From assembly GCA_026874595.1 (NCBI GenBank), contig CM049316.1:29431339-29495338 (forward strand): DNA of 64,000 bases. Reading direction: 5' to 3'. The notes under the pieces are model-generated. The model was not told the origin of the DNA. It made no database searches and was given only the letters and a program-made list of their open reading frames with translations. Made by a program: the position numbers and the translations under genes. The stretch's first letter is position 1; each line of letters starts with the position of its first letter. The stretch is from Sipunculus nudus (taxonomy: Eukaryota > Annelida > Sipuncula > Golfingiida > Sipunculidae). Positions 36,508 through 48,727 of this stretch are shown here, piece by piece.

Positions 36508-38040
36508 AAGGAGGGTAATATCCAGGAACCTATGAGGTAACCTAAAAAAGATCCTTATGTCCGGAAAAGTTGGAGCTGTAGAATGCAAAATTTGGTTTGA
36601 TCCAATTTAAAAAAGGTTGCAATACACTAAAACGGTGAGGGTTTTCTTTGAACATCCTCTTGATCCAAAACTGGTCTAAATTGGCAGCATGTGGAAATGA
36701 GGTTGAAGTTTGACCTTTCTGATTTTAGTAGGCAAAGTAACTGACTTTATTAGCTGAGTCAATACAATTTTAATAAAAATGGTAACTGGTAAGTACTATT
36801 ATATAGCTATTATATGCTATATATAGAAAATATATTAAGAAAATGTTGTCGCATATTAACAGGAGCTATCTTCATTGATGTCATAATTGGAAAAGAAAAT
36901 TGTAATGCTCATTGCACATGGCCTAGTTGAAAGGGTTGCACAGGCTGAGCATCAGGGGCGCAACTTGTTTGCCTGCAGTTTTTCTCCACACAAGAGAATG
37001 TTGGTATCAGTGGTCCCTATTATAGCTACATGGGTCAATCTAGGTCAGACCTGTCCTAGACAATGAGCTTTGCTATCAATGCTCTTCTTTAAAGTTTTGC
37101 AATATTTTGCCACAATTTTTTCAAATTTCAAAGGTTATCAGCCGCACCTTCCATCTTGCATCAGTATGCAAGATATGACATATACACACCAATGTGTTAA
37201 CAAAAATATGTGACATATAAAAAGTAAGTTCATGTATGCAGATTAAAATTCAGGACTGTTACTTTTAAAAAATTCTCAATACTGACTTAAAGGTTCATAA
37301 ACATTAATATAAGCATCTGCTTATTCATGCAGGGCTCTAATAATTAATGTAAGGTTTCAGGACACAGATGCAAATCTGTTAGTAAAAATACAACTGGCAG
37401 TATCAAAATAAAGAAAAAATGCATAAAAAAATAGAACTAAAGAACTATCATAATCAATAATCCCAATGGGTCTGACAGAAAATATCGTAAAAATAAAAAA
37501 ATACACGTGGTGCTACCAGTTTTTGGAACTGACAACACTAGTCATGGTCATTATTTAAGGCAAGATTCATGGCAATCCATGCAATAATTATCAAGAATCT
37601 GGATCAAATTTTTAATTATTCTGGGGGGTACTTACAAGACCCATAGCTTGGGGGATAAAGGTCACACTGACCTAATTTCAGGTTTCCAAGGAGATTTTTA
37701 TTGACCTCTACAGATGTACACTAATAGGTTTCTAGGTCCTGCATTTATGATTTAGGTTAAACGTATTTAAAAAATACAAATTCAAAACATTTTAATCATG
37801 ACTTAAATATACCATTTAAAAGATTGAACATATTACAATTTAGTGCTATATACTAAAAATAAAGATTGCAGAACACTTACCGTAATTCTACACTAAGCTG
37901 ATTCACAATTCCCTAATTGCATCATTATATATCCCTAATTTTGTCAGATAACACCAGGTTTTGTATCATATGTATTTATTTTTTTTTACCATATATATAT
38001 CTGATAATAAAACAATAAATATCTAAAAACTAGACATTTC
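36508..38040. other. Intronic, with one repeat fragment
   Basis: 37600-37740 resembles the 166-bp unit at 9.6-10.0 kb (ATTCTGGGGGGTACTTACAAG-type core, CCTAATTTCAGGTTTCCAAG). The remainder is AT-rich and unassigned. Confidence 0.45.
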
Positions 38041-40085
38041 TTGGCACCGCTGGTGCCATAGTATCGCCAGACAAATGAGGTTTTGTGGTATTTTGTTGAT
38101 ATAATGTGATGTATTTGTATTTTAGCAATGAATGTGAGAAACATTTGTACAAAATATAGGAATATTTAAAGTGAAGGCAATTGTTATGTAAAAGGTTATG
38201 TATAAATAGAAGTATATATTTAATGATGTATTGGGTTGTATATGTATGTTTGGAGTAACTTGTTTGAGAATAATATAGAGTAAAGCAGAAAGAAAGAGAA
38301 AGAGATGGATAGACAGGATTTCAGAGAGATGGAGAGATATGATAATGAGAATGAAATAATAATATCTGTTATATTTTGTTTCACCTCATATTTTGTTCTT
38401 TATAATAAATTGTTATATTGTCATAAAAATTGTCATTTGTTCCTTATCAATAGCATAAATTGTGGAAAAACAAGAAAATAGAGTAGGGGGTGCCACCATG
38501 CAGTTCCCAGCAAATGACTCATCACATTACCCATATCTATCTATATGCATAATATGAAAGATATCTGCCAATTAGTTTCCAGCACATGACAACACTATCC
38601 AACAACTTTTTAATTTTTATTTTATAATGCTGACAATACTGTCAAGTCCCATATAGGCAACATTCATGAGCCATTTTAAATAGTCTTCGTCCAAAGGTCA
38701 AGCCCACTCTCAAAGGAAAATGATCCAGTTGTGACTCTGTGGTACACCCAGTGCACTAATTCATTTATCACTGACCATCATATCTATTTATAGAATCTGA
38801 CCATGGCCCAGAACTGCTGATGTTTGGGCAAAACATGATGCAACACCATGTGCAGACCACTAGCTGAAGCAATCCCCCAGGTTCACTGGAGATTTTCATG
38901 ATTGTTGGTGATTTTTACCATATATGGCAATATTTAAAGTCAAGTCCACTCTCATATGCAAGGTCAGGACCCAAATTTAAATATATCTAATGCCATAATC
39001 CAAATCTATGTATATGCATAATATAAAAGAAATCTGTCCATTAGTTTTTGACTTATAATGCTCACAGTGCTGTCAAGTGGCCCTTTTTAAGATATTCATG
39101 ATTTTATGTTTTTCACCAAATATGGGAATATTCAAGGTCAAGGTCACTCTCATAGTCACGGTCATGACCCCAAATCAATAAACTGCATTCCAAAATATCC
39201 AACATTTGAAAAAAAAATTAAATTTAAAAAAAAATAATTTAAATTAAATTAAATTTTAAAATTAAATTTAAAATTAAATATACCTCATTCCATAAACCAT
39301 ATCTATATACATGCATAACATGAAAGAAATCTGTCCATTACTGTTTGACTTATAATGCTCACAGTATATACTGTCAAGTGGCAATTCAAAGGCGCAAAAA
39401 AACAAGAAAAGGACAACAGGTGGCACCACCTATCTTCTGCAAAAGACAAAACTATCCAAGATCTTCCTTCAACTTGATTTTTGGACCAATCCATGCATCC
39501 CTTTTTAAGATATTCATGATTTTATGTGATTTTCACCATATATGGTAATATTCAAGGTCAAAGCCACTCTCAAAGGAAAGGCCATGACCCCAATTTTAAT
39601 ATACATCATCCCATAACCCATACCTATGTACATGCATAATATTAAAGAAATCTGTCAATCAGTTTTTTACTTGTGATGCTAAAAGTACTGTCAAGTGGCA
39701 ATGATGGGGGTATTAAACGGCACAAAAACAAGAAAAGGATACTAGGTGGCACCACCAGTTTCCGGTGCATGACATCACTATCCAAGATCTTTGTCCAACT
39801 TGATTTTTGGATAAATCCATGAAAGATTTCTTGAGATATTTAAGAATTTGTGTGATTTTCCCCAAAAATGGATCTATTCAAGGTCAAGTTCACTCTCTTA
39901 GTTGAGTTCATGACCCCATTTTAAATAGGCTTCGTCCTCTCACCTATATCTATAAATGTGTCAAGTTTGAAAAAGATCCTTGAAATATTTTTTGAGTTAT
40001 TGTGTCCAAAAGAAATCTCTGCGGCGGCGGCGGCTCAACCGTGCCTTAACCATAGTATCTCCAGACTATGTCTGGCGATACAATA
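38041..40085 (+). mobile_element. Second Helentron-like family with internal repeats
   Basis: ATCGCCAGACA at 38063-38073 and its exact complement TGTCTGGCGAT at 40069-40079 form subterminal inverted repeats. The right one sits in a hairpin (TATCTCCAGAC-TAT-GTCTGGCGATA) close to the 3' end, and the left end has a GGCACC-GCT-GGTGCC hairpin. The interior has five irregular repeats marked by GGTCAAG...CACTCTC (about 38696, 38938, 39131, 39555, 39879). Subterminal inverted repeats, central repeats and a 3' hairpin are the Helentron/HINE layout. Boundaries are approximate. An A/T-only stretch lies at 39205-39280. Confidence 0.6.
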
Positions 40086-40439
40086 AAACTTGAATTCTTC
40101 ATTCTAAATTGAGCCTTTATTTATCAATAATTTGGCTCATATACTATCAATTTACACATACTGATTTGTTAAATTATATCTTAATTTGTTAATGTATCTA
40201 AAGGAAATTTCATTTCATAAACATGCTACATTCCCTCATTACTCCTTGAATTACTATCTGAAGCAAAGATGATATCCTTATTTATAAATACTGTACATAT
40301 GAAATCAATAGTGCTTATAGGGAAAAAATGTGCCATGGTAAAATTTAGGTACTGATTTAACAATTAAACTAAATTACTTAAAAAATTAAAAAAAAACTTT
40401 GATATGATTTCTAGTATTAATTAAATTACAATTAAATAA

Positions 40440-40877
40440 AGATGTATACTTAGGTGCCACCTATAATCACGGTCACAGCTGCAATAATGCTAAAATGATG
40501 TTAACACTATAACTAAAAAAAAATTTGAGATACAGTTACCAAACCTGCAACATTAATCCATCTTATCAGGCTCTGGGCAAGTTGGAATATGGGTGACCTT
40601 GAAGCATTTTCAAGGTCACAGCAGTGATAATGCTTAAACGATGTTAAAGCAATAATTCAACAAGAATCTTGGCAGTGGTTTGACTGATACACCTGAAATC
40701 TAGCATGTGTACACATCTTAGATACTACCTAGTCATGTTCATGTAGCAGACAACCAAGCTAATATGCAACACATCTCACTCTATTTCCCCTTTCTACTCA
40801 ACCCATGCCTCACTTCATCCACACCAGTCTGATTTCAGCAGATACAGGTATTTGCTTGTTTACAATCAGTATTCTAG
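40440..40877 (+). mobile_element. Truncated Helentron-like copy (3' end)
   Basis: Matches the 3' end of the 23.6-25.6 kb element: CAACCAAGCTAATATGCAACAC, CTCACTCTATTTCCCC, TGCCTCACTTCA, then AGTATTCTAG|TT at 40874-40877. The hairpin has decayed. It includes one weakly conserved repeat unit (GGCAGTGGTTTGAC). Confidence 0.7.
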
Positions 40878-42306
40878 TTTTGTTGTGTAGCTCACATAAT
40901 ATAGGTCACTGTAATCTAGCAAATTTTGGTTTTCAAAGATCTTACCAGGATCTATCTGGTTATTTAGCAAAATATGTCTAAATTTTACTGTTACAATTTG
41001 AACCATGCTTACAGAAAACCTGGTGGCCATAAGGGAGGATGAAAATCAGAGACAACCATTCTTTGTATTTAAATTACAAAGTATTCCATTAATGACCAGA
41101 ACACCACAACATGTACAAGATTAAAAACATGACCAGTGAGTCATGATGAAATTTTTCTACAACTGATTATAAAGTGGCACGTATTCCTTATCATGAAACT
41201 CCTCTGTGCATATTCATTCCTCATAATTGCCTGGCATTGGTGTGGAATTGTCAGGAACAATGCCAATTGTGACCTAAGGTGGACATTTACCACAGTTTCC
41301 ATTAGATTACCCTGAGGAATTATTTGCTAAGTTTCCCATAGGGTCTGCCACCATACTATCAATAACCAATGATGCCACTGAATCCAGCAGATAAACTCTG
41401 TCCAGGGCAAAGCTGGTTTAAGTCATTTGGACCTGTATAAGTGCAAGAACAAGTAATATGCTGGTGAATAAAATGATCAAATACTTACCATGTTTAGTTT
41501 AGCAGGTGGTTCAACCCTTACCTCATTCCACACCTGCCTGAAAAAGGAAAATAAATATGTAAATTGGAAATATTAAAATTTGAAATTTTGATTACAATTT
41601 AAATTGTATTCATAGCAAAAAATACAAACAATTAACATACAGTGCACTACAATTGTCACACAATGTATAAAGATATATAAGATCAGCATGCATAACAAAT
41701 TTCAGTTAATCCTGTTATTCCGTTAATGAATAATTGAAAAACATGCATTTGCATGAATATGTACTCAAAATAGATTGATTGTAGTGAAATTTCATACCAA
41801 CTTAGCCATATTCCTGAAGATTTCTTTGGCAAAAGCTCACTAAAACTTTGCAGCATTACAAAGATATAATATGTCTGATTACTGGATATTATTTCATTTG
41901 ATGGTGAAACACAAAATGATTGCCTTGCTGATACTCTTGTATTCCTACTATTTGTACTATATTTGTACTATTATATTTGTACTATTTTCCTACTATAAAA
42001 CTTGAAGTATCACAACTACAGGTAATATTGCCTATTAATAATAATGATGGTACCTTCAGTCTTATTCATCTCTAAAAATGGTCTATGATCTAAATGTATG
42101 CAAACTAAATTTTTAGGACAAAACATGATCCCATGTGCCTCTGGGAAATTGTGTTACTGCTAGTAATTTGGCAGCCTCTAAATTACAAGTTAAAATTTAG
42201 AATGAAAACGTTAGTGGTAGCAAATAATAGTTTCATATCAACAAATATTCGAAAAATGAACAAGCATAGCAAATTCCAAACCACAAAGTAATGAATGTAT
42301 CATGCC
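40878..42306. other. Upstream flank/intron of F-box gene, otherwise featureless
   Basis: Contains the candidate 49-base exon (41489-41537). No other coding or repeat feature recognised. Confidence 0.4.
41489..41537 (-). CDS. Candidate first coding exon of the F-box gene
   Basis: A 49-base candidate exon with acceptor CCTTTTTCAG before it and donor ATG|GTAAGT after it. The ATG at 41491-41489 is the last codon of the exon. Joined to the F-box exon it reads Met-Asp-Met-Leu-Glu-Ala-Lys-Trp in frame. The preceding bases are also open (QVWNEVRVEPPAKLN), so coding might extend further upstream. An alternative donor GAG|GTAAGG lies inside it. The intron would be 7.2 kb and full of repeats. Confidence 0.45.
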
Positions 42307-42809
42307 TTAAAGGGACATAATCAGCAGCAATATTATGCCTATTCTTTCACATTATCAGTTCAGTTTTTACTTTAAATATATACGAAGGTTCCCCAGCAAA
42401 ACCATCCCAGCACACAGTCAAAGTACCACGCATACAGCTGTTTAACACCTTGTTATGGCAACACAGCCCACAGGTCTGTTTAACTTAACAAGGCCACGTA
42501 ACTGAAGGTCCAATTGTGAGCAGCAATACACAAATTTTCAGCCAGCATGAACATGTAATATGTTTTGGGCCAAGTCTGTCAGGACATCTCATGATTGGCA
42601 GGTGCTGTGGCTCAGTGCTGCACAGTCCAACGCACAGTGTTTATATTGACACCTTGGATCGTGCCTGGTCCACTGTTTTTAACACTTGTTAACAGGAGTA
42701 AGCAAACATTTTCAGGGCAATGTTTTGGCAGGTATAAATTTATTTTTAATGGAAGAAACTATTTTTTGTGTTATTTCAACATGCTTTATAGGTGATTGGG
42801 CCCCTTTAA
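42307..42809. mobile_element. TTAA-flanked MITE, copy A
   Basis: About 500 bp. TTAAAGGGACATAATC at the left (TTAA 42307-42310) and GGGCCCCTTTAA at the right (TTAA 42806-42809) give short inverted ends flanked by TTAA, the piggyBac-type target. It aligns over its whole length to copy B (43117-43615) and, inverted, to 5985-6268. No transposase. Confidence 0.75.
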
Positions 42810-43116
42810 AATGTTGAAATAAATGGAGGAAAGAAGCATGACAAGCATAGCAAATTTCAGACCACATAGTAATGAATGTACCATGCCTTGAAGGCAGGGT
42901 TGGCAAGTTTCTGCCATTGCCATTTCTGCCATGGTTTTCAGCCCGACTGGTAGAAATACCTTTCTGCCCTTATTTTCACGCAGAAATACTCAGAAACTGC
43001 GGTAACATTATTTAAAAAAAGACCAACTACATACAACTCAGTACATCACTAATTAGCAGCAGCCAGGTGTATACAAAGTCCATGCACCTCATTACTCCCC
43101 TTGCCCGAGCCCTGAG

Positions 43117-43615
43117 ATAAAAGGGCATTATAAATCATGAACAAAATTATGCCTATTCTTTCAAATTATCAGTTCACCTTTTCTCTACATGAAAGTTCCC
43201 TAGCAAAAACCATTCCAGCACAGTCAAAGTACTGTGCATATGGCTGTTTAACACCTTGTTATGGCTCTGAGCCTTGGTAAACACATGCAGTCAACTTGTG
43301 TCTGTTTACATAACAAGCCCACTTGTCCATAGGGCCAATTGTGAGCCAGAACAAGTGGTGTTTTAACCAGCAGGAACACGTATTTTTTTGGGCAAAGTCA
43401 GTCGTCAGGCATCCCCTGACTGACAAGTGTTCTTGCCTGGGCGAAGTTGTGTTGTGTTTATGTTGACATCTGTGATTGCGCTCAGTACACTGGTTTACAG
43501 GAGTAAACAAACAGTGTCAGGTCAATATTATGGCAGACACAAATTTATTTTAAATAAGAAAAGCTATTTATGGTATTAATTTGTCATGCTTTATAGGTGA
43601 CTGGGGCCCCTTTAA
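43117..43615. mobile_element. TTAA-flanked MITE, copy B
   Basis: Direct repeat of copy A about 810 bp away: ATTATGCCTATTCTTTCA, TGGCTGTTTAACACCTTG, CCAATTGTGAGC, ACAGGAGTAA and ATGCTTTATAGGTGA...GGGGCCCCTTTAA. The left terminus is mutated (ATAAAAGGGCATTA); the right TTAA is at 43612-43615. Confidence 0.75.
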
Positions 43616-44010
43616 GTGAATTTTTAGATATAAGAGCTTAATTCTTTATAAAATTGTATTCCAAATCGTCTCACTGCAGTGAAATTAACTATGTCAAGTG
43701 ACATTTCTGAAGAATTAGGTCGGCCATTCTGTTGAAATTTGTATAAAGGATATAGGTGTAAATGAGGTTAATTATTTTAGTTTTGTGATATTCTATGGTC
43801 AAATTTATAATCAGCAGCATTATGCATACATTAATATTTATAAAAATAGTCAAACTTCATGGTGACCAAAAGCATGTTATTGCCGGGGCCATAGCCCTCT
43901 TACAGAATATATTTTGATTACTGTGACTTAATTTTAGTTTCAATGGAGATTTTACAAGGATCTTTCTCGCATAATTAAATAATGGACAAACACATATTAC
44001 TTGCCCTATA

Positions 44011-44075
<65 letters not shown>

Positions 44076-45118
44076 TATGTACGTATGTATGTAGAGCTAA
44101 TTTTATACTAATATATGTGATTGTGCATAAATATTTGATGACTCACAGTTGTTTATATTTTGGCAGCTAAAACCCCAACCGAACGAGAGTACATAACTGT
44201 TTATCTATATGATAGTATAAGCTGTACTGCCAGTGGTGGAAAAGCCTATGTGCCAGGAATCCCCTCGTTTCTGGCCAGCCTAGGCATTCCCGTTTACATA
44301 CGTCATTTCTATTTTTACCACCATGGGTGCGGATCCCACTGCGGTTTCCGCATTGTAAACAATCACTGATATATATAAATAAGATTACATACGAGCCTCT
44401 ATTCTGCTCAACATACTGCTTTAACTGGTGTTTTGAATATGAAATTAGTGTATACACAGATGAATGGGCAATTATTGGGTCAAAGGTCACGCATCACGCT
44501 GCCAAACGATGATGCTGGCTGGCACATAGCTGCAACAGCTCCACATATATTATTTGTGCATGCTTTCTCATTTAATTCAAGCTGCATGCAATAACCGGCA
44601 CAAGCACTACTGTAAATTAACTATGAGGAAAACATGCGTAAGTGAGACCTAAAGTTTAAACAACAATATGACATTACCACAACCACAACAAACTGCGCTG
44701 TTGGCACCGCCCATTCTTACCTGGTGTGGTGCAGCACGCCTCCCAAACACCAGGTAAGCACAGTAGACTGGCACCCTGCTAACAAAGCTGCAAGGAGAAC
44801 ACCCACCTCGGCTCCAGACCTGGATGACAGTGGCTCTAAATAATGCAATGACGCATCCCTGCACAGGTTAAGCAAATACTATATATGTGATACATGGAGA
44901 ACCTTAAATGGACATATGAGTATTGATGACAGGACTACCATATACGGTCTTGCGAATGTGCGAGCTTGATATTTTTACAGTGCACACTTGTGACCATACT
45001 TGCCAACAGATGGCAGTAATGCTATCTTACGATGTTCCGAAACAGTCGAGGGGCTTTGGCGGGAATAGCCAGGAATTTGGTTAAAATATAGGGTGGTTTT
45101 AACCAGTTTGTACTTACA
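43616..45118. other. Intergenic with a (TA)n array and a possible non-coding exon
   Basis: (TA)n at 44014-44065 followed by (CA)n. 44700-44860 is GC-richer, open on the minus strand, and has a donor-like CACCAG|GTAAGAAT near 44713. It could be an upstream exon of the F-box gene, but nothing links it to it. Confidence 0.35.
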
Positions 45119-45141
45119 CAGAGAGAGAGAGAGAGAGAGAG

Positions 45142-47592
45142 CAGCGGCGTACCTGGCCTTATTGCCGCCCGGGGCGGTCTTAGAAATTGCCGCCCCTCTA
45201 ACAAAACATTATACAAAACTGGATAACATATTGAAACATATCATGTCAAATATCCTTGTTACAGGTTTGTATTTGAGAGCAACGCAATTATGTGGATGGA
45301 TTCACAGGCAGGGAAGTCTACCTCCACATATTAAAGAGCAAACATCTCTTTGCTCATGTAAATCATTATAAAGTGAACAAAAAGGAATAAAACGAATATA
45401 TTGTAACCAAAACAGATTAAACTGCAGGATACACATATAATGTGATCTTTCATCATTCATGTAAACACAATTCATGATTACTTTATACTCAACTTTGGAA
45501 AAAAACTTTATTTGGTGTTATTCCATTCTTAACGCATACAAATACCTTGTCACATCTATAATTCCACCTCTTGTTATCGCATATGACAGCAGGTACACCT
45601 AATAGAGCTATTGAGATATGCATGGTACTGCTGATTGCAAGGCACTTTATAGTCTTTACTAAAAAACGCGTAATTTCATGAGTTAGGCTTATATAAATAT
45701 ATAGGCAGGGCATGTTTAATATTTTCACATAAAAAATCAAATGTTTGGAAAAACTGACTTGGTTTAATAAAATTTCCTCAAAGTTAAAAGCATACCTTAA
45801 TTCAAGGCTACATCAAAATCATTTTAGAATTATAGTGATAATGCACACTTTTTAACTCGAGGTTTTATTTATGAACTTATGACTATTTGTTATTCGATAA
45901 AGTATTTAAATAAATTTCAAGTAATTATATCATTTAAATACATATTAAAATTTTAATTTTAAATAATTTGTCACAATATACGACAATTATCTGTAGGTAG
46001 TGGACCTTTAAACTTTTAATAACAGAATTAACAGTACAGGTAAATATATCTTTATTTTAAGTTTTGAAATCTAAAAATAAAACTGATGCTTGATACGTAT
46101 ATTTAACATGTGGCTAAGCGGCCAGGGGGATTCATCCCGTCGGACAGTTATAATAGAATTATATCTTAAAGTTAAAATAATTCCTACATAGGTCTGGGTG
46201 TTCATTGTGTTTATTCACTTTACATAAAAGATCATGCAGGTCATGTTGGGTAATCAAAAGACACAGGCATTTAGGTTGCACTCATTATATACACGATAGT
46301 GTATACGTCTGTATTTTAACGAAACTGGTGTGAGAGTAGGGAGAATCATTGAAAAAGGGCACTTCAGGTTGTTTCAGACCGTTTAAAATCATGGAATATC
46401 GGAAATTCTAGGGTTCTAGAATGGAAATTCTTTATACTTTCCAAGGAAAGAGCAACAAAATTCGTCAAAATATTGTTCGCACAATGTGGACGACAGACAC
46501 CCCACCCTAACCACAGGGGGCCATTGGTCTTCTGGCAGGGTTTTTCCCTGGTGATTACCAGCTGCTGCTAGGGATTTCTAACGACGACCGCCCTGAAATG
46601 CTGGCCTTTGCATGATTACATGGTCAGTTTATTTTATGGCGTTTTGACATTGCAAGACCACAGATCTAACAAAGAATAACTACAAATATGTTCTCTTTTT
46701 TTGCGTATATCTTTCCTTTATAGAGATCTTCCACAAATAATTTAGTTGGTTCCAGAGCCCAGTTTTTAATCCTGAAATTCTTGAAAATGGGACAAAAAGG
46801 CCAAATTTGTACTTTTTTGAGGAACTTCTTATGCCACTGATTATGTACTAAATCTCATGAATGCCGCCCCCAAAAAGTGCAAATCGTTCGCTGATCATTT
46901 TGTAGATTCCACTGCCCAGTTTATAATCCCTGGAATACTTGAAAATAGGACAAAAATGCCAAATTTGAACTTTTTGAGGAACTCCTTATGCCACTGGTTA
47001 TACTAAATCCCAGAAATGCCGTCCCCCCAACATACACACACACCAAATGTACAAATCGTTCGCTGATCATTTTGTAGGTTCAACTCCCAAGTTTATAATC
47101 TCTAAAATATTGACAAAAAAGCCAAATTTGTACTTTTTGAGGAACTTCTTATGCCACTGATTATGTACTAAATCCCAGAAATGCCGCCCCCTAAAATGTA
47201 CAAATTGTTCGCTGCTCATTTTGTAGGTTCCACTCCCAAGGTTATAATCTCTAAAATACTTGAAATTGGATAAAAAAGCCAAATTTGTATTTTTTGAGAA
47301 ATTCCTTATGCCACTCATTATACTAATTCACCGAAATGCCGCCCCCCCCCCCCCCCCATATGTGCAAACTGTTCGGTAATCTTTTGGTAGGTTCCACTGG
47401 CCAGTTTATAGTTCCTGAAATACTTTACATTGGACAAAATAAGCCAAATTGTACTTTTTGAGCAACTCCTTGTGCCATCATTATACTAATTCCCCGAAAT
47501 GCCGCCCCCCAAAATGTGCCGCCTGGGGCGGACCGCCCCTGCCGCCCCCCACCCCCCACCCCCACCCCCCCCCCCCCACCCTTAGGTACGCC

Positions 47593-47596
<4 letters not shown>
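45142..47596. mobile_element. hAT-like non-autonomous transposon inserted in an (AG)n tract
   Basis: Ends are CAGCGGCGTACCT (45142) and, inverted, CAGTGGCGTACCT (47596), followed inward by GC-rich GCCGCCCGGGGCGG and GGGGCGG-type sequence. Flanks are (AG)n on both sides, giving an 8-bp AGAGAGAG target duplication that fits hAT but is not diagnostic inside a microsatellite. CAGTGGCG starts are common in hAT elements. 2455 bp; no transposase frame recognised. The right third is a ~166-bp tandem array. Confidence 0.7.
46745..47520. repeat. ~150-170-bp tandem array, about five units
   Basis: CCCAGTTTATAATCCC-type words at about 46758, 46916, 47085, 47232 and 47398 mark units, each with GCCAAATTTGTACTTTTTGAGGA-like sequence, ATGCCACTGATTAT and GCCGCCCCC. 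It lies inside the hAT-like element. Confidence 0.85.
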
Positions 47597-47638
<42 letters not shown>

Positions 47639-48297
47639 TTCTCGCGCACCGTGCATGTGTGTTTGAAAATAACTGTTATTATCAAACAAAACGCATTCTC
47701 ATGCAAACATTTATGAAAATCAGGGGTGATAATTAATGCCTATGCGTTGCCTGAAAGTGTGTTTATGTGGATGTTTGGGTTTCTTCATTGAATATTATGC
47801 GCCACTCGCCTAAATGCACACACGCCTACTCCTAACCCACTTTACATTAAATCAAGACAAACCTGGGGTCAATTCTTAATCGAAATACAGTTAAAGGGAA
47901 ACTTGTATAACTTTTGAATCGATATAAATGAGAACGGAATGCATTTGAATCGAACTGGAATTATTCAAAGTCGATCCCAGTGGGCTCATATGCAGGTCGA
48001 TGGAGTTAAACTATAAAAGGCATGAATATATGCATGTTCTGCTTTCGCATGGTCCTAAATAACGTTATTATTCATTAGATGTTTACCATTACTGATAGCT
48101 GTTCCTTGTGCAGGTCAGCCATACGATATTTGACTAAAACGGACACAAATCAGTACCTCCGGGGGGGGGGGGGGGGGGGGGGGCAGTATTTGAATGCAAG
48201 AAAGTTTAAACAAAAAACAGACTTAAAAGCACCCTGTGAATAACCATTAAGTTTCTGTGATTAGAGCTTATATTATAAAAAAGTAACCACAGAAATG
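47597..48297. other. Intergenic: (AG)n remainder and poly-G run
   Basis: (AG)n 47597-47632 is the right half of the split microsatellite. A poly-G run lies at about 48161-48183. Nothing else recognised. Confidence 0.6.
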
Positions 48298-48573
48298 TAC
48301 GGAGCCCGGGAGACGACATGGTGAAAAATATTTATTAATTCGTGCGCACGAATTACTAATCCGTGCGCACGAATTACTTATCCGTGCGCACGAATTACTA
48401 GGTGTGAAAAATATATTTGCAAGGTGGGAAAATAGGATAACAAAGTAGCCGTTAAGGCTAATGCAACTCCTCTCCTGCATCTAAATTAAAAGAAAGTGAA
48501 AAATTAACTTGAATATATATATGTATATATAAATGATCAAATTTGAAAAGTGCACATATATTCACACACGATA

Positions 48574-48575
<2 letters not shown>

Positions 48576-48624
<49 letters not shown>
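48576..48624. repeat. (TA)n microsatellite
   Basis: About 49 bp of TA just downstream (on the minus strand) of the LINE relic. Confidence 0.97.
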
Positions 48625-48626
<2 letters not shown>

Positions 48627-48727
48627 TACATAATATACGTTAATACAGATTGACATTCCACATAAACTGATATTATATTTATACATATATTATTACTGGT
48701 AGGCGTAATACAATAAAAATAAACGTC

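Noticed and set aside
44649-44864. 71-codon frame in a GC-richer stretch with a donor-like site
   Set aside because: No recognised domain, Cys-rich low-complexity translation, and no clear link to the F-box gene; kept only as a possible non-coding exon.
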